A DNA stretch of 37,531 bases from Planctomycetota bacterium (GTDB lineage: Bacteria; Planctomycetota; Phycisphaerae; UBA1845; CAIVHJ01), in NCBI GenBank assembly GCA_022573485.1, contig JACZTW010000002.1, positions 1 to 37,531 of the forward strand, given 5' to 3'. A program made the translations under genes and the position numbers. Positions 31,443-37,531 of this stretch are shown here, piece by piece. Within the stretch, counting starts at the first letter, position 1; every line of letters starts with the position of its first letter. Below the pieces are notes generated by a model, which did no database searches, was not told where the DNA came from, and saw only the letters and a program-made list of their open reading frames with translations.

Positions 31443-32273
31443 GTGACCGAATCGACAGCCACCAGAGCCAAGCTGATTCTCGTCGTCGACGATGAACCGG
31501 CGGTGGTACAGGCGCTGGCCAAGCGCTGCGAACTCCTGGGGCTTCAGGTCTGCGAAGCCCACAACGCCGTCGAGGCCATGGCGGCCATCAACCAGCAAGA
31601 GGTTCGGCCCAGTCTTCTCTTGGTGGATTACAACATGCCCGGCGCGGACGGACTCACGCTGTGTGACATGCTCAAGACCAACGAAGGCCTGTCGTCGCTG
31701 CCGGTCATTCTCTTGACTGGATACGATGACCAAGACACGCGCCGCCGTTGCAGGGATGCGGGAGCGCATTACGTGCGCAAGGATGTCGATTCCTGGAAAA
31801 ATCTGGAGCCGCTGATCTGCCGCCTGCTCGGTTTGGAAAGGCGCGCTCCTGTCCCGGTTCCGGATCCGCCGTCGTCCACGCCGAATCCGCCGCCAAAGCC
31901 CGAGGGCAAGAAGATACTGATCATCGACGACGATCCCATGATCGCCAAGGGACTGCGCGTCCGGCTCGAGGCGCTGGGCTATCGGGCCACGGGTGCCCTG
32001 ACCGGCATGCAGGGTTATCTGGCTGCGATCAAGGAGCATCCGGACCTGATTGTGCTCGATTACAAGATGCCGGAAGGTTGGGGAAACACCATCCTGGGCA
32101 AGCTCAAGTCAAACGCGCAAACCGTTGATATCCCGGTCATCATCCTGTCCGGCATGACCGACCTGGGCATCCAGCGGGATATCTTAAGATTGGGGGCGGA
32201 GTGCTGGATCAACAAGCCGTTCGAAATGAAGGACTTCATCAAGATCATCAAGGATTACATAGGCGCGCCCTGA
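31443..32273 (+). CDS. Double-receiver response regulator (REC-linker-REC), paralogue 2
   Basis: The 276-aa protein consists of two receivers joined by a Pro-rich linker (VPVPDPPSSTPNPPPKPEGK, about 137-156). The first has phospho-acceptor Asp62 (LLVDYNMPGADG) and the odd HYVRKDVDSW ending. The second has Asp206 (IVLDYKMPEGWG) with a canonical INKPF (Lys258). It lies 23 nt after its paralogue and ends the five-gene signalling run. The two proteins share domain order and the unusual first receiver, but the linkers differ, which points to an old tandem duplication. There is no effector domain. Confidence 0.92.
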   Translation: MTESTATRAKLILVVDDEPAVVQALAKRCELLGLQVCEAHNAVEAMAAINQQEVRPSLLLVDYNMPGADGLTLCDMLKTNEGLSSLPVILLTGYDDQDTRRRCRDAGAHYVRKDVDSWKNLEPLICRLLGLERRAPVPVPDPPSSTPNPPPKPEGKKILIIDDDPMIAKGLRVRLEALGYRATGALTGMQGYLAAIKEHPDLIVLDYKMPEGWGNTILGKLKSNAQTVDIPVIILSGMTDLGIQRDILRLGAECWINKPFEMKDFIKIIKDYIGAP

Positions 32274-32290
32274 GCCCGCCGCAGGGAGAG

Positions 32291-32374
32291 GACGGAGGAC
32301 GGAGGACGGAGAACGGAGGACTGAGAACAACGTTGATAGCAGGTTCTCAGCACTCAGCACTCAGCACTCAGTCC
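32291..32374. repeat. Heptamer-rich repeat, left copy of an inverted pair flanking two genes
   Basis: GGACGGA-type heptamers (32291-32318) are followed by a unit (32319-32374) with three CACTCAG heptamers. Its 28-nt core (32330-32357, starting ACGTTGATAGCAGG) recurs exactly, inverted, upstream of the minus-strand kinase at about 34524-34551. The repeat fills most of the 132-bp gap before the four-cysteine gene. Confidence 0.85.
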
Positions 32375-32405
32375 TGAACAGGCGGCGGGATTCGAGAGGA
32401 ACGCC

Positions 32406-33158
32406 ATGATCTCCGAAACGGTAAACGAAACAGACACACTGCTCATTCGTTACACGTTCGAATTCGAGGATGGGCATCGCGAGTCACACGAGGTTCGCCT
32501 GCACCGCGAATCACTGGAACTGTGCGAACCAGTCAAATCTGAGCGGACCCAGCCCGCCGGCGGGTTGCCGGAATGGACCCGCCTGGAGAACCACAAGTGC
32601 GCCAGTTGTCCGCTGACTTCGGATGCGCACCCGCACTGCCCCGCCGCCGTCGCACTGGCCAACGTGTCTACGAGTTTTGGGAACCGCATGTCCTACACGC
32701 CGGTCCACGTGACCGTCGAGACACCCACGCGCACGATCACGCGGCAGGCGTCGCTGCAGGAAGCGCTGTTTCCGCTCCTCGGGCTGCGTATGGCCACCAG
32801 CGGCTGCCCGATACTCAGCAAGCTTCGGCCCATGGCGCGTTTCCACCTGCCCTTCGCCGATTCGGAAGAGACGGCCTACCGAGCGATCTCCATGTACCTG
32901 GTCAGTCAGTTCCTCAGGCAGAGCAAAGGCCTGCCGGCGGAGTTCGATTTGCGCGGGCTCGCTGAAATATACGAGCAAGTCCATGAAGTGAACCTGACCT
33001 TCAGCAAGCGCCTGGCCCAGGCCAGTTCATCCGATGCCAACATCAACAGCCTGACCACGCTGGACATGTTCGCCCAGGATGTGCCCTGGAGCATCGAGGC
33101 CGCCCTGCCCTCGTTGGATCAGGTCTTCGCGCCGTATCTCAAGAGTTCAGGAGTTTAG
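32406..33158 (+). CDS. Conserved protein with four cysteines, probably DUF6901 family
   Basis: The 250-aa cytoplasmic protein has no known catalytic motif. The N-terminus is beta-rich (LLIRYTFEFEDGHRESHEVR). A cysteine cluster follows: Cys65-x2-Cys68, Cys78 and Cys134 (NHKCASCPL, HPHCPA, TSGCPIL), a pattern that could bind a metal or iron-sulphur cluster. The block SKLRPMARFHLPFADSEETA and the helical C-terminus are, from memory, typical of DUF6901, a family often near signalling genes; I am only moderately sure of that name. The last residues (KSSGV) come from a repeat at the 3' end. It follows the receiver genes and converges on a membrane kinase, so a sensing or output role in that system is possible. 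Confidence 0.8.
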   Translation: MISETVNETDTLLIRYTFEFEDGHRESHEVRLHRESLELCEPVKSERTQPAGGLPEWTRLENHKCASCPLTSDAHPHCPAAVALANVSTSFGNRMSYTPVHVTVETPTRTITRQASLQEALFPLLGLRMATSGCPILSKLRPMARFHLPFADSEETAYRAISMYLVSQFLRQSKGLPAEFDLRGLAEIYEQVHEVNLTFSKRLAQASSSDANINSLTTLDMFAQDVPWSIEAALPSLDQVFAPYLKSSGV

Positions 33159-33240
33159 GAGTTAGGAGTTGATTGTCTCAACAGCTCCTCGACTCTTTAG
33201 CTCCCAACTCCTGAACCCCAAAACTCCTAAACTCTTAAAC
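33141..33240. repeat. Imperfect inverted repeat between convergent genes
   Basis: Left arm 33141-33170 contains GAGTTCAGGAGTTTAGGAGT. The right arm, about 33201-33240, is its degenerate inverse (CCTGAACCC..., AACTCCTAAACTCTTAAACT). Both stop codons (TAG 33156-33158 on plus, TAA 33235-33237 on minus) lie inside the arms, so both proteins end in repeat-encoded residues. Confidence 0.78.
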
Positions 33241-34491
33241 TCCGTCCTGCACGGGCAGCGTGAGCGTCGCGCAGGTTCCGCCCTGAGGTTGCGGGTGCAG
33301 TTCCAGAGCGCCGCCCAGCGACTGGGCGATCCCGTAGGAGATCGACAATCCCAACCCTGTTCCTTCGTTGGGACTCTTGGTCGTGAAGAACGGCTCGAAG
33401 ACGCGCTCGACGTGTTGGGGATCAATCCCGCCGCCGCTGTCCCGTACTTGTACGACCACCTGATCTGCGCCGGACCGGCATGCCGTGATCGATATCTTGC
33501 CCTGATGCTGTAGGGCGTCGGCGGCGTTGATCAGCAGATTCACGAGGATCTGCTGGATGCCGTGCGGATCGGAGAGCACGGTCGGCAAATTCGTGCCGGG
33601 CTCGAAGGACACTTCCACGGACTTCATTCTCCGCAGGGACCGCGTGAATTGAATGGCCTCCTCCACGGTCTCATTCAGGTCGACTGGTACCAGGCGAGGT
33701 TCAGAGGGACGAGAGAATCGCAGCAGCGACTCCACAATTCGGCTACAGCGCTGCACTTGCCGGCCGACGTCATCCAGGCAGGACAGGATCTCCTTTTCAT
33801 CTGCGATGGTTTGATCGGGCATCGTGATCAGATCCCGCGCCAACCCGATTTGACTTTGGATCGAAGCCATAGGGTTGTTGATCTCGTGGGCCACGCCGGC
33901 GGCCAATTCGCCGACGGCGGCCAGTTTCTGGCTGTGCCGGAGTTTCTGTTCGAGTTCTTTCCGTTGCGTCAAGTCCCGCCCAATGCTGACCAGTGCGGGG
34001 GCGTGCCCGCGAAATTCATCCAACCGAAACAGGCTGACCAAATGAAAGCGTTGACCCTCACCGTTGCCGGGCACACTCAGTTCGCCGTTCCACGGCTGGC
34101 CGCTCATCACACCCTCGATGGCCTCCGCCATACGGTTCTTTGATAATCCGATTGCTTCGAACTGTTCGGCGTGCGTCATGCGATCATCAATGCCGTAGGT
34201 CTGTCGAGCGGCTGCGTTGGCATAGAGGATTTGGCCGGCTTGATCGCAAATGACGACGGCATCCATGGCGTGATTCACGACGTCAGCCAGTTGGCGGGTC
34301 TCCTTTTTCTTGTATTCCAGCGCGTCGTCCCAGTTGATCACGACATAGAACAACAGGCTGATAATCACCGCTGTGCTGAGCCCGCCGATGAGCACGTCCA
34401 TCCGAAAGGACTGCACCCACAGGCCCACGGCGCCCGCGGCGAGAATGATGAACGTGATGATCGGCAGAACTCGTTTGACTGTCTTGATCAT
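33235..34491 (-). CDS. Membrane PAS sensor histidine kinase (NtrB-like)
   Basis: The 418-aa kinase has two close N-terminal membrane helices (about 8-27 and 32-52) with almost no periplasmic loop, so it probably senses from the membrane or cytoplasm. A PAS domain (about 66-180: AMDAVVICDQAGQILYANAA) precedes the HisKA domain with His202 (GELAAGVAHEINNPMASI) and an ATPase domain (NLLINAADALQ, DSGGGIDPQHVERVFEPFFT, GTGLGLSISYGI). The start at 34491 places the first helix at the N-terminus; frames open further upstream run through repeat DNA. It converges on the four-cysteine gene, and no receiver gene lies beside it on its strand, so it may feed the receivers at 30125-32273. Confidence 0.9.
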   Translation of the reverse strand: MIKTVKRVLPIITFIILAAGAVGLWVQSFRMDVLIGGLSTAVIISLLFYVVINWDDALEYKKKETRQLADVVNHAMDAVVICDQAGQILYANAAARQTYGIDDRMTHAEQFEAIGLSKNRMAEAIEGVMSGQPWNGELSVPGNGEGQRFHLVSLFRLDEFRGHAPALVSIGRDLTQRKELEQKLRHSQKLAAVGELAAGVAHEINNPMASIQSQIGLARDLITMPDQTIADEKEILSCLDDVGRQVQRCSRIVESLLRFSRPSEPRLVPVDLNETVEEAIQFTRSLRRMKSVEVSFEPGTNLPTVLSDPHGIQQILVNLLINAADALQHQGKISITACRSGADQVVVQVRDSGGGIDPQHVERVFEPFFTTKSPNEGTGLGLSISYGIAQSLGGALELHPQPQGGTCATLTLPVQDGV

Positions 34492-35162
34492 GTCGCAATC
34501 CGTATCGGCCCGGGCTTGCTGAGGACTGAGTGCTGAGAACCTGCTATCAACGTCGTCCTCAGTCCTCAGTCCTCGTTCCCTCCCGCGGCGGCCTCGATGG
34601 ATGATTGGTGGACCGATTGAACTATACATTTTTCGCCGCCGGCCGGCGGGCGGGTGAGACCATCATGGACCTGATCGAGACAGATGATCACCAACGGTGT
34701 ACCGGACCGAGACACGCTTGCGGCGGGGTCCAGGCGGCGTCGATGCCTTTATGTTGGTTTGTGTCACGCCAAATAAAGAAATACCGGACCACCACGAACG
34801 GCACGCCGAGTGCTTGGGATCATGCGGCTACCCGCGGGTTGGCCCGGCGCAGGCCGCCGCAAAATTCTTGGATTTGAAGCGATTGCGATTTGCATCGACC
34901 AATGCCTCATCGCGATTTGAGAATCCGCCAACAATGAAGTGCGGGTTGTTTCTGATGTTCGTTCATGTTTGCTCCCCTGCGAGAAGCCCATCCCGGCGGC
35001 TGTCGTACCACCGGGTTGGGCTTCTCGCTGCGCCATACAAACGGTCTGCTGCGGTGGATCCACGCCGCGCCCCATCTCCGCCGCCCGGAACATAACACCG
35101 TGCTTGCCATGAACTAATGTCATCCGCCGGCGCTTTAATGCGTCACGGTTTCCCCTTCATGA
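34492..35162. other. ~670-bp intergenic region with repeats, no convincing gene
   Basis: Bases about 34520-34570 are the inverted copy of the heptamer repeat at 32319-32374. Between 34580 and 34970 I see no credible gene or structure. A long hairpin lies at 34979-35028, and the tsaC promoter starts at 35163. Confidence 0.6.
34979..35028. repeat. Long hairpin-forming palindromic repeat
   Basis: GCGAGAAGCCCA (34979-34990), then a CCCGGCGG block, pairs with CCACCGGG then TTGGGCTTCTCGC (35008-35028): 19 of 21 positions pair around an 8-nt loop. No T run flanks it on either strand, so it is more like a dispersed repeat than a terminator. Confidence 0.8.
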
Positions 35163-35191
35163 TTGACACTCCAGCACATTCACAGGATAAT
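35163..35191 (+). promoter_or_regulatory. Near-consensus sigma-70-type promoter of the tsaC-rpiB operon
   Basis: TTGACA (35163-35168) and GATAAT (35186-35191) are spaced exactly 17 nt apart. Transcription would begin near 35198, about 11 nt before the ATG at 35209, leaving a very short leader with only a weak ribosome binding site. Confidence 0.75.
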
Positions 35192-35208
35192 GATCTACCG
35201 ACCGAGTA

Positions 35209-36351
35209 ATGGCGATTGAAGTCCTGAACGTCACGTCTGAGCAAAACCAGAGGGAGTCTGTTCGCAAGGCGGGAGAGGTGCTTCGCTCAGGCGGTCTGGT
35301 GGTCTTGCCGACCGAGACCGTCTACGGCATCGCTGCTTCGGCTGACAACAGCGACGCCGTCGCGCGATTGAGAGCGCTGAAGGGCCAACGCAGTCACGAG
35401 CCTTTCACGGTCCACATCGGCAGGCGCAGCGAGGCCGAGAGGTTTCTTAATCGGACCTCGGGATTTGAACGCCGGCTGATCGCCCGAGGCTGGCCTGGCC
35501 CGTTGACCCTGGTCTTCGACGTGCCGGACCCCGGCCGATCGCCGATCATGGAAGGCCGAGACGCCGCTTTCATCAGCAGGGTCTATTATTCCGACCCGGC
35601 AGGCGGCGGCACGACGATTGGATTGCGGTATCCGGATTGCCCGGTGACCTGTGACACGATCAATCAGTCGGAATGCGTGGTCGTGGCATCGAGTGCCAAC
35701 AGGTCGGGTCAGCCGCCGCCGACCGACGCTGAAGGCGTGCTGGCCCAATTGGCAGATGACGTGGACTTGCTGCTGGACGGCGGGCCCACCAAGTACGGCG
35801 GCGCTTCGACGATCGCGCGGGTGCGTGATCATCGGACCGAGATCATTCGGCAGGGCGTGCTCGAAGAGAGGACTCTTCGAAAATTGGCGACGACCAACAT
35901 CCTTTTGGTGTGCACGGGTAATACATGTCGCAGCCCGATGGCGGCGGGCCTCTTGAAGGCCTTGCTGGCCGAAGCGCTGGGCATCGAAGTGTCGGAACTG
36001 GAGAACAACGGTTACAGGACGTCGGCGGCGGGCACCGCAACCGTCAGCGGTTTGCCGGCGACTTCGGAAGCGATCGCCGCGATGAAAGAGAAAGGCATCG
36101 ATATTTCCGACCACCGCTCGACAGCCCTCACGCATGAGATGGTCGAGCAGGCCCAGGTGATTCTGACCATGACGCGCGGGCATCGCGCAGCCGTGTTGCG
36201 TCTGGGTTCCGGCAACGACGAGCGCTGTCATTTGGTCAGCGAGGACCGGGACATCGCAGATCCCATCGGCGGCGATCTCGCGGTCTACAAATCTTGTCGT
36301 GATCAGATCGAGGAGGGTTTAAGGGCCAGATTGAGGGAGGTGATCCTATGA
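35209..36351 (+). CDS. Fusion of TsaC/Sua5 threonylcarbamoyl-AMP synthase with YwlE-like phosphatase
   Basis: In this 380-aa protein, residues 1 to about 220 are a TsaC/Sua5/YrdC domain, which makes threonylcarbamoyl-AMP for the t6A modification of tRNA (GGLVVLPTETVYGIAASA, ALKGQRSHEPF, SSANRSG). Residues about 228-380 are a low-molecular-weight phosphatase: P-loop CTGNTCRS (Cys235, Arg241) and general acid Asp351 in ADPIGGDLAVY. The P-loop Thr239 matches the protein-arginine phosphatase YwlE of Bacillus (CTGNTCRS), where tyrosine phosphatases of this fold usually have a hydrophobic residue. The DPxGG...YK..RD..E end also matches YwlE. In Bacillus, ywlC (Sua5), ywlE and ywlF (rpiB) are neighbours in the same order; here the first two are one chain and rpiB overlaps. 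Arginine-phosphatase activity is inferred. Confidence 0.92.
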   Translation: MAIEVLNVTSEQNQRESVRKAGEVLRSGGLVVLPTETVYGIAASADNSDAVARLRALKGQRSHEPFTVHIGRRSEAERFLNRTSGFERRLIARGWPGPLTLVFDVPDPGRSPIMEGRDAAFISRVYYSDPAGGGTTIGLRYPDCPVTCDTINQSECVVVASSANRSGQPPPTDAEGVLAQLADDVDLLLDGGPTKYGGASTIARVRDHRTEIIRQGVLEERTLRKLATTNILLVCTGNTCRSPMAAGLLKALLAEALGIEVSELENNGYRTSAAGTATVSGLPATSEAIAAMKEKGIDISDHRSTALTHEMVEQAQVILTMTRGHRAAVLRLGSGNDERCHLVSEDRDIADPIGGDLAVYKSCRDQIEEGLRARLREVIL

Positions 36352-36803
36352 ACGTGGCGCTCGGCAGCGATCATCGAGGCTATGCTGCGAAAAAACGCAT
36401 CCAGGCGTTTCTTGAATCGCGTGGGCACGACGTCGCCGATTTCGGCTGCGACAGTGTGGAGAGCTGCGACTATCCCGATGCAGCCTTCCCGGCAGCTCAG
36501 GCGGTGGCCCAGGGCACTGCGGAGCGGGCCATCCTGTGTTGCGGCTCGGGCATCGGCATGTCTATTACCGCCAACAAGGTACACGGCGTTCGCGCATCAC
36601 TCTGCCACGACGCAGTGACAGCCGAAATGGCCCGGCGGCACAACGATGCCAATGTGCTCTGCCTGCCCGCGGACTTGATCAGCGAGTCGGTCATCGAGCA
36701 TGTCGTGGACGTCTGGTTGCAAACACCCTTCGACGCCGGCCGACACGAGCGCCGCATCGACAAGATCACCGCCTACGAAAACAACGGCCACCCCGACGCA
36801 TAA
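36348..36803 (+). CDS. rpiB: Ribose-5-phosphate isomerase B
   Basis: This enzyme interconverts ribose-5-phosphate and ribulose-5-phosphate in the pentose phosphate pathway. The 151-aa protein has ALGSDHRGYAAK (Asp8, His9), the active-site Cys65 in LCCGSGIGMSI, NKVHGVRASLCHD, and RRHNDANVLCL. A few RpiB-like proteins act on other sugars; nothing here suggests this. Its ATG overlaps the stop of the tsaC-phosphatase fusion (ATGA), so the two are translationally coupled. Confidence 0.95.
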   Translation: MNVALGSDHRGYAAKKRIQAFLESRGHDVADFGCDSVESCDYPDAAFPAAQAVAQGTAERAILCCGSGIGMSITANKVHGVRASLCHDAVTAEMARRHNDANVLCLPADLISESVIEHVVDVWLQTPFDAGRHERRIDKITAYENNGHPDA

Positions 36804-37176
36804 GTCTCTATCGTGTGCGGCGTTTCCGTCCCCGTGGTGTAGTCTTTAGGCCTCCCACGGCATCACCGCCCGCCCCAGCAACCTCATCGCCAAAGTCGCC
36901 CACATCCTAAAATGGTTCAACACCCACGGCGGAAAGCAATCCCCCGCCCCGGACGAGCAGGCAGCAATCAAGACCTCGCCGTGAACCGCTTCCTGTGGCA
37001 CCGATGTGCCACTGGCGGCTCTTCCGCCAGTGTCCAGTGTGCGGTGGGTCGGCACTGGCAGCCAAGCTGCCCGTGGCACTCCAGCGCAATCGCGGGAGTT
37101 CTTCAGGCGCAGGGTGTCTCTGGCAGACCAGCCATAGGCGTGGTATGGTGACGGGAAACCAAAAGGAAAGTGGGGA
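36804..37176. other. 373-bp intergenic region with hairpins and a possible gene remnant
   Basis: Bases 36850-36981 form 44 open codons directly after a stop, with no start codon, and read plausibly as protein (NLIAKVAHILKWFNTHGG). This may be the end of a decayed gene or chance. Bases 36995-37071 hold three small perfect hairpins (GTGGCA/TGCCAC, ACTGGCGG/CCGCCAGT, GGCAGC/GCTGCC), another palindromic repeat cluster. No promoter for the next gene is clear. Confidence 0.5.
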
Positions 37177-37531
37177 ATGACTAGAAGAACAGCGCGAACA
37201 AAGAAGCCAGCTTCATCGCCGAGGAGGCCTAAAAAGGCCAACAGGAAGAGCATCGACCCCGTTATCGCAAGCCGGTTGAAAGAAACTCCAGAACAGCAAC
37301 TAGTAGTAGGGCCCCTTGTCCAATATCTCGCCGATCAAGGGTGGGATCTCGAACAGATGATCTATGGCAAAGCAGAATGGTTCGTCCCCAAAACTCCCTC
37401 CGAACAGACCAAGCGTGAGAAGGGGAGATCGTACAATGGGTTTCCTGTCGATATCGCCGTATTTGACAGCGCGAAGACGGTTAGTGATCCGAGCCACCTT
37501 CTTTTCCTCATCGAATGCAAACAGCCCGACG
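37177..37531 (+). CDS. Partial N-terminus of a type I restriction-modification-like protein
   Basis: An ATG at 37177 (AAGGAAAG and GGGGA upstream) opens a frame that runs off the right edge after 118 codons. The first ~25 residues are very basic (RRTARTKKPA, RRPKKANRK). After this come TPEQQLVVGPLVQYLADQGW and then FPVDIAVFDS...LLFLIECKQPD, which contains the D...(E)xK pattern of PD-(D/E)XK nucleases as in the HsdR N-terminal domain. The domain also occurs at the N-terminus of some type I methyltransferase subunits and of fused restriction proteins, so the exact subunit cannot be told. GC is about 50%, lower than the core genes, in keeping with a transferred defence locus starting at the right edge. 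Confidence 0.8.
   Translation, partial: MTRRTARTKKPASSPRRPKKANRKSIDPVIASRLKETPEQQLVVGPLVQYLADQGWDLEQMIYGKAEWFVPKTPSEQTKREKGRSYNGFPVDIAVFDSAKTVSDPSHLLFLIECKQPD

Noticed and set aside
34764..35123. 119-codon minus-strand frame before the tsaC fusion
   Set aside because: Composition looks random and it crosses the long hairpin at 34979-35028.
36846..37253. 135-codon minus-strand frame with a hydrophobic N-terminus
   Set aside because: Its start lies inside the plus-strand restriction-like gene, the rest crosses hairpin repeats, and no ribosome binding site or family likeness is seen.

Overview
The window is GC-rich (roughly 60-65% by eye in core genes) and comes from a diderm bacterium. It carries a complete early lipid A gene run (lpxD, an lpxC-fabZ fusion, lpxA), BamA, a Skp/OmpH-like chaperone, and a SurA/PpiC-like lipoprotein. 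The lpxC-fabZ fusion, a free-standing GlmU-type uridylyltransferase, many receiver-only regulators and palindromic repeats in most gaps suggest a Planctomycetota-like or related PVC/FCB lineage. That placement is inference; there is no rRNA here to settle it.

Layout. (1) 1-338: the 5' part of a small membrane-anchored protein running off the left edge on the minus strand. (2) 512-5218: asparagine synthetase (-), an FHA-domain protein (+) and a secreted S9 peptidase (-). The last two converge on a shared hairpin terminator. (3) 5786-12914: an information-processing block on the plus strand: tRNA-Gln(UUG), glmU-like uridylyltransferase, prs, rplY, pth, rpsF, ssb, a 674-bp repeat-filled gap, rplI, dnaB. 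The usual rpsR between ssb and rplI is absent. (4) 12952-13951: a ~1-kb lower-GC segment bounded by short inverted repeats. It holds two overlapping unknown genes with their own promoter and terminator. (5) 14133-21509: an envelope operon on the plus strand: bamA, skp-like, lpxD, lpxC-fabZ, lpxA and a Gfo/Idh dehydrogenase fused in translation to the lpxA end. (6) 21742-26187: a SurA-like lipoprotein (-), then a DegT aminotransferase and a left-handed beta-helix acyltransferase (-), divergent from a second Gfo/Idh dehydrogenase (+). This is a WbpB/WbpD/WbpE-type set for a diacetamido sugar. (7) 26402-34491: a signalling island: a membrane PAS histidine kinase, a receiver-kinase hybrid, a single receiver, two tandem double-receiver proteins, a four-cysteine conserved protein, and a convergent membrane PAS kinase. 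None of these has a DNA-binding output domain. (8) 35209-36803: a TsaC/Sua5 protein fused to a YwlE-like phosphatase, overlapping rpiB, behind a near-consensus promoter. (9) 37177 to the right edge: the N-terminus of a probable type I restriction-modification protein.

How it fits together: sections 3, 5 and 8 are housekeeping (PRPP, translation, replication, outer-membrane assembly, lipid A, tRNA t6A). Sections 1, 4, 7 and 9 look accessory. The most interesting non-coding signals are several unrelated families of palindromic repeats, including a cloverleaf-shaped element with a diverged partner elsewhere. In addition, every convergent gene pair in the window is separated by an inverted repeat. 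The most interesting coding signals are the TsaC/arginine-phosphatase-like fusion, the inverted-repeat-bounded two-gene cassette, and the output-less phosphorelay.
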